This document shows positions 33,615 to 40,581 of a stretch of 57,446 nucleotides of DNA, piece by piece. Source of the DNA: a virus; the IMG/VR virus record IMGVR_UViG_3300046692_000226, positions 1 through 57,446 of that record. One strand, written 5' to 3'. The notes under the pieces are model-generated. The model saw only the letters and a program-made list of their open reading frames with translations, was not told where the DNA came from and ran no database searches. Each line of letters begins with the position of its first letter. Positions within the stretch are counted from its first letter, which is position 1. A program made the position numbers and the translations under genes.

Positions 33615-34395
33615 GTGACGCCCTCCCCGATTCCAATTCTTCCATCTGCTTCAGCAGCAGAGCCCGGCGATCAGCCAGCTCATTGGCCGCCTCGATCCGC
33701 ATTTCGTCTTTCCTTTCAGCGGTCGCCGCTCGCATTTCCAGCATTGACTCCTTCACTGCCTTGAGCTTTTCGCGCACTGCCGGCGTCGGCCGCGCCACCT
33801 CACCAGTGATCAGCCCCGCCAGGGCGCGGCCATCTTCGGTGACAGGCACCACCCGCAGATCAGCCAAGTACTTCTGTCCGCTCTCCTGGGGGATCCGCTG
33901 CATCTGCACAGCCTTGGCAATTGCCTCAACTCGACGATTCGCGTCGAAGCCCATGGACACATGCCAATTCACCGACCTCACGTCATCGCGCGCCTGTGAC
34001 ACAAACCGTTCGTAGGCGCTGATGAATGCCATTCGCGCGCCGATCTTGTCTCCTGCATCGAGAACAGGCTTCGCGGCCGCCAATGCGAGCTGAATCTCGT
34101 CGGTCAGCACCACCGTCTCGAACTCGTCGTTCGTGGTCATGGCGATCGCCCAAGCTTCGTCTTTGCCCGGACGTCCGTCTTCGGCCTGAATGCGTTGCAG
34201 GACTGCAGCCAGGGTCAGCTTCCCGGTCAGTTCCCGGCGGCATGATTGAAGTGCTTTGCGGATATTGGCTGGGGCAAACACGGCCAGGTCCTCAGCCATC
34301 AACTCGGCAGCCGTGGCGCTGATGGTTTGGCCTAGGGTTTCGGCCGTAGCGCAGATGGCGCCGGCCAGTTGTGCGCGGTCGTCAGAGGAAAGCAT
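33607..34395 (-). CDS. Uncharacterised protein in the replication-P position
   Basis: 262 residues from the ATG at 34395 (AAGGGGG about 9 nt upstream); the frame runs further upstream through the initiator gene and is not used. Helical; the segment LAVFAPANIRKALQSCRREL reads like a DNA-associated helix-turn fold, and the end is a Lys/Glu coiled coil. It directly follows the O-like initiator, where lambda P (helicase loader) is found. That role is inferred from place only. Confidence 0.62.
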   Translation of the reverse strand: MLSSDDRAQLAGAICATAETLGQTISATAAELMAEDLAVFAPANIRKALQSCRRELTGKLTLAAVLQRIQAEDGRPGKDEAWAIAMTTNDEFETVVLTDEIQLALAAAKPVLDAGDKIGARMAFISAYERFVSQARDDVRSVNWHVSMGFDANRRVEAIAKAVQMQRIPQESGQKYLADLRVVPVTEDGRALAGLITGEVARPTPAVREKLKAVKESMLEMRAATAERKDEMRIEAANELADRRALLLKQMEELESGRASHG

Positions 34396-35353
34396 TGCGC
34401 TTACCCCCTTCGCGAATGTTTCGAGCAGCTTCCTGCGCGGCGTTGATGTTGGCCTGGGTGTCTTCCTGCTGGCGGGCGGTGCGGCCATTGATCTGGGTCT
34501 GTGTCACCCACTGGGTGTGGTAGCTCTCGGCGTTGGCCAGCAGCTCGCTGAAGCTGTGGCACTTGCGGATCAACTGGGCGTCGTTGATCCCGAGGTAGTA
34601 CGCAGCAACGCTGTGGGCGACGTCGATTCCGAGGCGGCCGATCAGCAAACCAACCTGCCCTCCCACTTTGGCGTTCCAGACTGGCCAAGCCTTGTAACGT
34701 TTGCGGTAGGACATGGCGTAGTTCGCCCAGGTCTTGAACGTTTTGCAGGACTGGTCTTTTGGGCCCGGCATGTCAGCAGGGATTTCAACCCGTGGCGCTT
34801 CGATACGGTCAACGACCAACACCAAGCCGCCGGACCGGTTCGGCTTGTCCGAGCCGTCCTGCAAATCCTGATTACTGGTTACCTGATTGGTACCCTGATT
34901 ATTGGTACCCTGATTTGTCGGAGATTTTTCCGACCCTGCATCGGATTTTTTTCCGACCTTGCTCGGAGATTTTTCCGAGGTAGATCGGATTTTTTTCCGA
35001 CCTTGAGTTGTTTCTGAGGTCGGATATTTTTCCGACCCGTCCAGTTTACGATTCCACTCTTTGGCCTTCTCGGTGAGACGGATCAAAGTGATGCTCGAAG
35101 TGCTGGAAAGCTCGATCAGTCCAGCCTCCGCCAGAGCCTTAAGCAGGCGGTAAGCGGTGTCCGGTTTGTCAGTGAGCAGGGGCAATTCTTCGACGATCTT
35201 GCTCTTGCTCAGCGCGAAGTAGATCCCGGTGTCCGTCTTGATTGGATTGGCCCAGCTCGGGCTCTCGTAGACGAAGGCGAACAGCAGGGCCTGCTGAGAG
35301 TTCAGCCCCCACTCCAGCGCCTTCACCTGGTTGATCGTGACGGTGTATTGCAT
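34382..35353 (-). CDS. Phage replication initiator (O-like, winged helix)
   Basis: 323 residues. The N-terminal 95 residues form a winged-helix domain (ALLFAFVYESPSWA, SKSKIVEELPLL, YRLLKALAEAGLIEL). A low-complexity linker (residues 105-170) is encoded by iteron DNA. The C-terminal domain contains FKTWANYAMSYRKRYK. As in lambda, the origin lies within the initiator gene. The linker peptide (repeats of SEKSP and TNQG type) is dictated by the iterons. Confidence 0.82.
   Translation of the reverse strand: MQYTVTINQVKALEWGLNSQQALLFAFVYESPSWANPIKTDTGIYFALSKSKIVEELPLLTDKPDTAYRLLKALAEAGLIELSSTSSITLIRLTEKAKEWNRKLDGSEKYPTSETTQGRKKIRSTSEKSPSKVGKKSDAGSEKSPTNQGTNNQGTNQVTSNQDLQDGSDKPNRSGGLVLVVDRIEAPRVEIPADMPGPKDQSCKTFKTWANYAMSYRKRYKAWPVWNAKVGGQVGLLIGRLGIDVAHSVAAYYLGINDAQLIRKCHSFSELLANAESYHTQWVTQTQINGRTARQQEDTQANINAAQEAARNIREGGKRNAFL
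34870..35035. repeat. Putative phage replication origin: iterons inside the initiator gene
   Basis: Five 16-bp near-palindromes of the form TCGGANATTTTTCCGA lie at 34918, 34941, 34963, 34985 and 35020 (start positions), spaced 23, 22, 22 and 35 bp, so most face the same side of the helix. Next to them, 34870-34917 carries further direct repeats (GATTGGTACCCT and variants). The AT-rich spacers of the iterons could also melt. This is the standard lambda-type ori arrangement. Confidence 0.8.
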
Positions 35354-35354
35354 G

Positions 35355-36158
35355 TCAGGCCTTCCCGACCAGTGCGGCCAGTTCGAGGAAACGATTGACG
35401 TACCAGTGAGGCTGCGTCTCGCGGGGTGATTGGGGGTTGGTGAGGTTCTTGCCGTAGGTCATGCCCTTATCGGTCACGCACCAGAAGTCGACCATTTCCT
35501 GCTTGGAGTTCTTGCGCTGTAGCTGCTTGAGGAGGCCCTTGGCGGCCAGTGCACGATTGAAAGCGGCGGCGGTGCTGGCGATGCCGTGATCTTTGATCAG
35601 TGCAGTGATGGCCTTGGTCGGCATCGAGGATCCGCCGGCGGCATCTGGCGCGGCGTCAACTGCGTAGCCAGGGAGGAACTTGGCGTCGAGGCCATTATTC
35701 GCGGCGATCTTGGCCAGCATAAGCATCTGACTGGACGGCGCTGGCTTCAGGAGGCGCGTGAAGCACTCGAGGATCGCGAGTTCGCCTACCACCTTTGTGC
35801 CATTGAGCAGGACTTGCTCGCGGGCGCCCTGCTGCTGTTCCAGTTCGCGCCAGCGGCGAATCACCTTCATGCGCATTGGTGCGCTGTAGCCGGTTAGCAA
35901 GCAGTCGGTATGCTCGCGATCGAGCAAATATTGAAGCTGCTCACGATTTCGGCCGTCCAAATAGATGTCCTCAAATCTGAGGAGATCGACTTTCAGGTCT
36001 TTCAGCATGGCAGCGATGTCGCGCAACACATTGTCGTGGCGCTTGCCAGTGACGTTGGCGATCTCGCGGGATGACATCGTAGTGCGCGACACGTTTTCGG
36101 AATTATTAAAACGTGTCGCGACTTGTCCGGTATTGTCCCGTTGTGTCTGTGCGTGCAT
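35355..36158 (-). CDS. rha: Rha family phage regulatory protein
   Basis: 267 residues from ATG 36158 (GGAGAAG upstream). The Rha domain is clear: MSSREIANVTGKRHDNVLRD at about 28, then LLTGYSAPMRMKVIRRWREL at about 88. Rha proteins bind DNA and affect growth of phages in hosts lacking IHF. The C-terminal domain (KAITALIKDHGIASTAAAFN) is a second winged-helix-like antirepressor type. The first codons contain a 13-bp inverted repeat. Confidence 0.9.
   Translation of the reverse strand: MHAQTQRDNTGQVATRFNNSENVSRTTMSSREIANVTGKRHDNVLRDIAAMLKDLKVDLLRFEDIYLDGRNREQLQYLLDREHTDCLLTGYSAPMRMKVIRRWRELEQQQGAREQVLLNGTKVVGELAILECFTRLLKPAPSSQMLMLAKIAANNGLDAKFLPGYAVDAAPDAAGGSSMPTKAITALIKDHGIASTAAAFNRALAAKGLLKQLQRKNSKQEMVDFWCVTDKGMTYGKNLTNPQSPRETQPHWYVNRFLELAALVGKA
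36085..36120. promoter_or_regulatory. Operator-like inverted repeat inside rha, copy 2
   Basis: CGCGACACGTTTT at 36085-36097 and AAAACGTGTCGCG at 36108-36120 form a perfect 13-bp inverted repeat with a 10-bp centre, near the rha start codon. Its outer 8 bp and geometry match 30160-30195. It may be an autoregulatory Rha site; not proven. Confidence 0.6.
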
Positions 36159-36189
36159 AATCTTCTCCACTTGCTTTACCGCTGTAGAA

Positions 36190-36214
36190 AAAGCCGACCT
36201 CGTACGTCGGCTTT
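36190..36214. terminator. Bidirectional terminator between the CII-like gene and rha
   Basis: AAAGCCGAC / GTCGGCTTT with T-runs on both strands. It would limit readthrough from cro/CII into rha and the replication genes, so antitermination or a separate rha promoter is expected. Confidence 0.8.
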
Positions 36215-36228
36215 TTTGTGTCTGAAAT

Positions 36229-36660
36229 TCAGGCAGCCTTCAGCGACTCGCGCAGTACATGCAGCGCGTCGATGGCTTCCTGAATGGCTTTATCGCCTTG
36301 GGCTTTTTCGTGCTGGCTGATGTGGTTGTCAGAGGCGGCGTCGAAGATCAGCCGACCCACGTCCCCGCACTCGGCAGTCAGGTGGCACAGCGCGGCCATG
36401 AGTGGTTTCGGCTCTGGGCGCTTGCGCAGGACAACGTCACATTCGAATTGGTTGGTGAGTGCGCCCAGCACGCTCAGGCGCCCCTCCAGTGGCAAGTGAG
36501 TCAGAACCATACCCAGCATCTGAATGTTCATCTTGTGATTCGCCCGGTTTGGGTTCGCGCAATCCAGCAGCGTGGTTTCGTTCACACCCATCCGCTTGGC
36601 CAGCGCAGTGCCGCCGTCAGCCTTCACTTCCCGGTGCAGCGTTCTTTCAAATTCTTCCAT
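36229..36660 (-). CDS. Phage regulatory protein CII (CP76-type)
   Basis: 143 residues from ATG 36660 (GAGGTGATTTCGCA upstream). The HTH is at about 18-40 (GGTALAKRMGVNETTLLDCANP), followed by HKMNIQMLGMVL and VLGALTNQFECDV, as in the Phage_CP76/CII family. Such proteins set the lysis-lysogeny choice by activating repressor or integrase transcription. It is the fourth gene after cro. Confidence 0.85.
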   Translation of the reverse strand: MEEFERTLHREVKADGGTALAKRMGVNETTLLDCANPNRANHKMNIQMLGMVLTHLPLEGRLSVLGALTNQFECDVVLRKRPEPKPLMAALCHLTAECGDVGRLIFDAASDNHISQHEKAQGDKAIQEAIDALHVLRESLKAA

Positions 36661-36759
36661 TGCGAAATCACCTCTTCTTCTCGCGTGGCACCGAGCCACT
36701 ACTTCCGCGATCATTCGTTCATCAACTGATCAGGGACGAATCCATGACCTTTTCTTATT

Positions 36760-36827
36760 GGCCCCTAATTAGGTGCCAGCCCCGCTTGGCCCAAGCGCTG
36801 CCAAGTTGGCCCCTAATAAGGGGCCAG
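36760..36827. repeat. Two 20-bp palindromic repeats ahead of the CII-like gene
   Basis: GGCCCCTAATTAGGTGCCAG at 36760-36779 and GGCCCCTAATAAGGGGCCAG at 36808-36827, start-to-start distance 48 bp. A third related copy, GGCACCCAATCAGGGGCCAG, is at 40597-40616 near the left operators. They may be protein sites or transcript hairpins. The rest of the gap 36661-36831 shows nothing else. Confidence 0.75.
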
Positions 36828-36831
36828 ACCG

Positions 36832-37083
36832 TTACCTCACGGGGAAAATCGAAACCACGTTTCCGGTCCGAGCTTCTTGTGCGCAGTGATCAGCGAGGCG
36901 TCTTCGCAAGTTTGTTTTATCCGTTGCGAGGCGAGCAGCACTGCGCCGCTCGACCGCCCGCTCTGTCATTTGCAAAATCCGGTCAGCGAGTTGATCCATG
37001 CCGATACCAACCTCATCAGCCCAACGTTCAAGTTCGTCCTTCTCGTCCTGCGTGTACTGCCCTACTTCGGGTATTGCAGACAT
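36832..37083 (-). CDS. Small early protein of unknown function
   Basis: 83 residues from ATG 37083, with GGAGG upstream. Helical and charged (YTQDEKDELERWADEVGIG, then a basic stretch TNLRRRLADHC). It lies in the early operon between cro and the CII-like gene. No known domain is recognised. Confidence 0.68.
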   Translation of the reverse strand: MSAIPEVGQYTQDEKDELERWADEVGIGMDQLADRILQMTERAVERRSAARLATDKTNLRRRLADHCAQEARTGNVVSIFPVR

Positions 37084-37105
37084 TGGTGCCTCCTCCATGG
37101 CCTAG

Positions 37106-37459
37106 TCAGGCGCTAAGTTTCTTGTCGTTAACCTGGGAAATCGTGTCCTGCTCTCGCCTGGCTTTCAGAGCCGCACGAATAAGGTCGCGAACCAGTGCGC
37201 CAGGCTGAATTTTCAGCTCGCGGGCCAGTTCGCCCAGTGCTGGAAAGCCGTCCAGCTCGTCCGATTCGCTGTCATCGACCAGCGGGAAGTACCCGTAATC
37301 CTCCTTGAACCGCAGAGCCGCCAATGTGAGTTCGCGAACCAAGGCGCCCGGCTGAAGCTCACGCGCTAACGCTTCCACCTCAAGAGCGGCGTAAGCGGCG
37401 TCATTGAGGCGCGACTTCAGCTGGTGGGTGTTGCGATGCGTCTTGTTTTTGTAGGCCAT
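37106..37459 (-). CDS. Early protein with an internal duplicated motif
   Basis: 117 residues from ATG 37459 (MAYKNKTHRNTHQLKSRL). Two copies of a motif are visible: ARELQPGALVRELTLAALRF (about 34-53) and ARELKIQPGALVRDLIRAAL (about 87-106). The spacing and the LxxPGALVRxL pattern suggest a tandem ribbon-helix-helix or helix pair for DNA binding. It directly follows cro; an accessory regulator is plausible but unproven. Confidence 0.68.
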   Translation of the reverse strand: MAYKNKTHRNTHQLKSRLNDAAYAALEVEALARELQPGALVRELTLAALRFKEDYGYFPLVDDSESDELDGFPALGELARELKIQPGALVRDLIRAALKARREQDTISQVNDKKLSA

Positions 37460-37496
37460 TGGTTCACTTCCGCTTTCGAGGAGTAACGGGACTGGG

Positions 37497-37703
37497 TTAG
37501 GCGGCTGATTTCTTTGGGGTCGCTTGCGCTGGGAAGGACTTGAGCTCGTGCGCTTCATAAGTCCCGTCCTGATTGCAGGTGACGGAAATATTTCGCTCAG
37601 CTGCGATGGCCTTGCTGATCGCAGCCGGGCTGACCCGAAGAGCCTTGGCCGCAAAAACCTGCCCTTTCGTAGCAACCAATTCTGTAAGTGGGATCTGCTT
37701 CAT
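37497..37703 (-). CDS. cro: Cro repressor
   Basis: 68 residues from ATG 37703. MKQIPLTELVATKGQVFAA then ALRVSPAAISKAI is a Cro-type helix-turn-helix with the second helix at about 26-38. It is the first gene of the minus-strand early operon and faces cI across the operators. It should bind the same AACCGCCGGTT sites and favour lytic growth. The PR -10/-35 pair at 37736-37764 serves it. Confidence 0.9.
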   Translation of the reverse strand: MKQIPLTELVATKGQVFAAKALRVSPAAISKAIAAERNISVTCNQDGTYEAHELKSFPAQATPKKSAA

Positions 37704-37735
37704 TCTGGAAATCTCGAATGGTGTTCTCGAGATCA

Positions 37736-37764
37736 ATATTAACCGCCGGTTAGGTTTCTAGCAA
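37736..37764 (-). promoter_or_regulatory. PR-type promoter for cro
   Basis: On the minus strand TTGCTA (37764-37759) is followed after 17 bp by TAATAT (37741-37736). Operator O1 lies between the two boxes, so repressor binding would block polymerase. Confidence 0.72.
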
Positions 37765-37800
37765 CACCGCCGGTTGCCGCAAATAAATTAACCAACGGTT
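37741..37800. promoter_or_regulatory. Right operators O1-O3 between cro and cI
   Basis: Three sites with dyad AACC-NNN-GGTT: AACCGCCGGTT (37741-37751), ACCGCCGGTT (37766-37775) and AACCAACGGTT (37790-37800). Centres are 24-25 bp apart, close to the lambda OR spacing. O3 lies just before the cI start and could mediate autorepression. Confidence 0.85.
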
Positions 37801-37811
37801 AAATTTCACGG

Positions 37812-38684
37812 ATGAGTAAAAAGAAAGAACTTTCCCCAGAGCTGAAAGCCGAGTGCGACGCCGCGAAGGCGCTTTTCGTATCGAAAAAGAACGCCCTCGG
37901 TCTCACTCAAGCAAGTCTTGCAGAAGCGGCTGATATCTCTGCTGCAGCTGTTGCGATGTACCTGAACGGCACCAATCCGCTGAATGTAAAGTTTGCGGCC
38001 GTCCTGTCGCGCTTACTTGACGTGCCTATTGAGAAATTCAGCAAGAGGCTGGCGGCTGAGATCAGCGGGCTTACAAGTGCTGCCGATAACATCAACGCCT
38101 CATCAGAAAGTACGTCTGCTGCAGACTTGGTTCGCCAAATGCTCGCCAAGCAAGGGAAAGGCTTGTCTGATGATGCGCGTAGACGGTTACTTGCAGCGGC
38201 TGAAGCCGATGATGGCGGTGGCGTCATCGAGCTCGATTACTACCGCCCTGGCGCTGTAGGCGACGAAGTATGGATCGCGCATTACGACGTCCGCGCCGCC
38301 ATGGGTGGCGGGCAGATCCCCCACGACTACCCGGAGATGCTTCAGGATGTTCGGGTAAGCCCGCAGCATCTACGCGAGATGGGAGTCGAGTTCAAGGAAC
38401 ACTTCCATCTAAAGATGGTAACCGGATGGGGCCAGTCAATGGCTCCCACGATCAAGCACCGGGATCCGCTTCTGGTAGACGTTAGCGTTCGTGAGTTCGC
38501 AGGCGACGGAATTTACATGTTTTCCTGGGATGGGCACCTGTATATCAAGCGGCTCCAATGGATGGGGGAAGAACGGGTCAAAATGATTTCTGATAACACC
38601 AAACATTCGCCCGAGACGATCCGGGCGGAAGAGGTGCACATCCAGGCGCGGGTGCTGCTGGTGTGGAATGCTCATTTGGTTTGA
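37812..38684 (+). CDS. cI: CI repressor, self-cleaving S24 family
   Basis: 290 residues. The N-terminal HTH domain (LGLTQASLAEAADISAAAVA, about 29-48) contacts operators. The C-terminal S24 peptidase domain has GQSMAPTIKHRD with the Ser nucleophile at 209 and the Lys base at 246 (LYIKRLQ). Cleavage should occur in the linker near DVRAAMGGG (about 157-165), where an Ala-Gly-like bond would be, though AM-GGG is not standard. RecA-stimulated cleavage would induce the prophage. Start is only 11 bp after O3 and lacks a strong ribosome site. Confidence 0.92.
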   Translation: MSKKKELSPELKAECDAAKALFVSKKNALGLTQASLAEAADISAAAVAMYLNGTNPLNVKFAAVLSRLLDVPIEKFSKRLAAEISGLTSAADNINASSESTSAADLVRQMLAKQGKGLSDDARRRLLAAAEADDGGGVIELDYYRPGAVGDEVWIAHYDVRAAMGGGQIPHDYPEMLQDVRVSPQHLREMGVEFKEHFHLKMVTGWGQSMAPTIKHRDPLLVDVSVREFAGDGIYMFSWDGHLYIKRLQWMGEERVKMISDNTKHSPETIRAEEVHIQARVLLVWNAHLV

Positions 38685-38796
38685 GCTGGGCACTTGACGA
38701 TAAAACGTTGCGTACAGTGCTTTAAGAAGCGTCCGACACGGTTTGCAGTATCTGAGCTACCGAATCCAATTGAAAGAATATACCTAGGTCGATATA

Positions 38797-39216
38797 GTGT
38801 TCGAACTGATTCCTCATGATGACATTGATCAAGACCTCGAACGATTGGACGCTATCAATTCCGAGATCGTTGACCAGGTCGCAACATTAATTCAGCAGCT
38901 GATGGACGATCCTCAGCTGGTGGATGATTTGCTCCGCAACGGGTACGGGGGAGAGCCTTGGAAGCCGACTCGCGGTGCGGTTTTCAATGTCAGGACTTGG
39001 GGCGACGCACAAAAAGCGGGATTCAACCTTTGGGCGATTCGTGATTTCGAGCTTTGGCGCAAAGGTTTTGAATTTAGGATCGTTTACGCAGTATTCCCGA
39101 GGTGCGAGAAGATTTACATCCTCGCGATCATAGAAAGAGCATGGGATTATGACCTTAGCCATCCAACATCAAGACGCATCATCGCCACCTATCAAGCTCT
39201 TGACGACGAGCTCTGA
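38797..39216 (+). CDS. RelE/ParE-fold toxin-like protein
   Basis: 139 residues beginning at a GTG (AGG about 10 nt upstream). The core W-x-IRDFELWRKGFEFRIVYAVF is a RelE/HigB-type beta sheet with basic residues, with KIYILAIIERAWDYD after it. Such toxins cut mRNA on the ribosome. It is somewhat longer than usual, with an N-terminal helical extension. Overlaps the antitoxin gene by 68 bp. Located directly after cI, so expressed in the lysogen. Confidence 0.78.
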   Translation: MFELIPHDDIDQDLERLDAINSEIVDQVATLIQQLMDDPQLVDDLLRNGYGGEPWKPTRGAVFNVRTWGDAQKAGFNLWAIRDFELWRKGFEFRIVYAVFPRCEKIYILAIIERAWDYDLSHPTSRRIIATYQALDDEL

Positions 39217-39637
39217 CAAGGCCAGCGCTTCTGCCTCAGCGTTTAAGCCAAAAATTCATTGGTTTGATAACAGCCCAAAGATATCCGAGGCTGCAGTTAA
39301 GCATGGGAAGTTCGCATCGTTCATGGAGCGGCGCGAGAGAGATCCTGCGCGCGCTAAGGGGTTGGCTGCAGCCAGAGCCTCCCTAGCAGACGCCCTTTAC
39401 CCGGACGATGGCGTTACTCTCAAAACCTTACGGTTGAAGGCTGGCTTCACCCAGATTCAACTAGCGGCCGCGCTCGAAACGAGTCAACCGCATGTTGCTC
39501 GTATCGAGTCAGGGAGGCAGGAGCCGAATCTTTCGACCCTTCGCAAACTCGCTAGGGTGATGGGCGTTTCGATTGATGATTTGATTTCGGCTATCGACCG
39601 GCAAACCGAGATAAACGAAGGCAAGGCCAACGTATGA
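39149..39637 (+). CDS. XRE-family antitoxin
   Basis: 162 residues. The C-terminal 65 residues are a canonical HTH_3 domain (LKAGFTQIQLAAALETSQPHVARIESG in two steps, then LRKLARVMGVSIDDL). The N-terminal half is a flexible, Ser/Ala-rich stretch, likely the toxin-neutralising arm. The toxin-first order and overlap are of HigBA type. It ends in an ATGA overlap with the DUF6941 gene. Confidence 0.82.
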   Translation: MTLAIQHQDASSPPIKLLTTSSDKASASASAFKPKIHWFDNSPKISEAAVKHGKFASFMERRERDPARAKGLAAARASLADALYPDDGVTLKTLRLKAGFTQIQLAAALETSQPHVARIESGRQEPNLSTLRKLARVMGVSIDDLISAIDRQTEINEGKANV

Positions 39638-40074
39638 CTAGATATGCTCACGCCGTATTTTGCGACGATATACGCCAAGAGGTCGGTGGAAAAATCACGC
39701 TTGTCGGGATCTATGCGGGACAATGTCTTGTACCAAGCATTCCTTGCTCGCTACCTAAGCTCTGTCTGGTATTGAATATTTCGGCCACGAGAGCGGCACC
39801 AGTCCAATCAGTCACCGTTACAGGAGCTTTCGCCGGTAACGAAGTTCTCAATATGACCTTGGACAAGAATCATATCGCCGAAATCATGGATCCAAGCATC
39901 AACGCCCGACCTGATGGCAAGAACATGATGCTCGTTCTAATGGCCATTATGGCGCCATTCAACGTATCGACCAGCGGTAAACTGACGATTACAGTCACGG
40001 CAGATGGCGAAGATATGTTTTGCGAAGGGCTAGAAATATCGGTAGCGGCTCCAGAGACAGTCTTCAGCTTCTAA
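39634..40074 (+). CDS. DUF6941-type protein, third gene of the TA-like operon
   Basis: 146 residues: MTRYAHAVFCDDIRQEVGGK then LVGIYAGQCLVP, the DUF6941 start, followed by a beta-rich body resembling an Ig-like fold. No signal peptide. It overlaps the antitoxin stop by 4 nt and is followed by a terminator, so toxin, antitoxin and this protein form one operon. Its role is unknown. Confidence 0.78.
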   Translation: MTRYAHAVFCDDIRQEVGGKITLVGIYAGQCLVPSIPCSLPKLCLVLNISATRAAPVQSVTVTGAFAGNEVLNMTLDKNHIAEIMDPSINARPDGKNMMLVLMAIMAPFNVSTSGKLTITVTADGEDMFCEGLEISVAAPETVFSF

Positions 40075-40126
40075 AAACAATAGCAAAACGGCCAACGTTT
40101 TTATTACATGGGACCGCGTGAAGAAT

Positions 40127-40151
40127 AGCCCGCCATCAAGCGGGCTTTTTT
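40127..40151 (+). terminator. Terminator of the cI-side operon
   Basis: AGCCCGC / GCGGGCT, 7-bp stem, then six T. It follows the DUF6941 gene and separates it from the convergent DUF1654 gene. Confidence 0.85.
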
Positions 40152-40158
40152 GTGGTCG

Positions 40159-40470
40159 TCAGAAAGGCGCCAGCTCTTCTTCTGGCTCGATCATCTTTAT
40201 TAACCGGTCTTCTTCCGCGCTCGCCTCCCACTTCAGCGTGATCGACTCGTCGTCGTTGAAGGTCATGTCTATGCCGTCCGTCTCTGACAGCAAACCCATC
40301 ACCTCCTCCCACTCCCGATCCCCATCCGTATCCAGGCGGTGAATCGTCACCCAGCGCTGAATCTGCGCTACGGGGTGATTGATCATCGACGATACGCGTA
40401 AACCAAGTCGCTCGATTCCGCTTACCTCCTGCCGCACTGCCGGCTTCTCTGTCTTCTTTGCCTTCGTCAT
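40159..40470 (-). CDS. DUF1654 family protein, SOS-boxed
   Basis: 103 residues from ATG 40470, with AGGGGGCGAG upstream. IERLGLRVSSMINHPVAQ, QRWVTIHRLDTDGD and ETDGIDMTFNDDES follow the DUF1654 pattern, a family largely confined to Pseudomonas and its phages. Acidic, soluble, no HTH. A LexA-type box 14 bp upstream of the ATG suggests damage-induced expression. It is transcribed towards cI from beside the left operators, so it could modulate induction. Confidence 0.82.
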   Translation of the reverse strand: MTKAKKTEKPAVRQEVSGIERLGLRVSSMINHPVAQIQRWVTIHRLDTDGDREWEEVMGLLSETDGIDMTFNDDESITLKWEASAEEDRLIKMIEPEEELAPF

Positions 40471-40483
40471 CTCGCCCCCTAAA

Positions 40484-40503
40484 TACTGGATATACATACA
40501 GGA
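40484..40503 (-). promoter_or_regulatory. LexA-like (SOS) box of the DUF1654 gene
   Basis: TACTGGATATACATACAGGA matches the 20-bp LexA palindrome at most positions (CTGG-N8-ACAG core). It lies directly upstream of the ribosome site, where LexA would block transcription. Confidence 0.65.
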
Positions 40504-40539
40504 TAAATAGAATCATACGGCATCGCATTAAAAAATAAC

Positions 40540-40581
40540 TTAACCGCCGGTGTTGACTATGTATAAACCGCCGGTTAATTT
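40540..40581 (+). promoter_or_regulatory. Left operators and PL-like promoter
   Basis: Two sites identical in core to the right operators: TTAACCGCCGGTG (40540-40552) and AACCGCCGGTT (40566-40576), centres 25 bp apart. TTGACT at 40553-40558 sits between them as a -35, with a weak -10 (TAATTT, 40576-40581) 17 bp on. CI bound here would silence the plus-strand early operon. Confidence 0.78.

Noticed and set aside
34918-35035. Possible CRISPR-like array
   Set aside because: The repeats are 16-bp palindromes with spacers of only 6-7 bp in most gaps, inside a replication gene; this fits iterons, not CRISPR.
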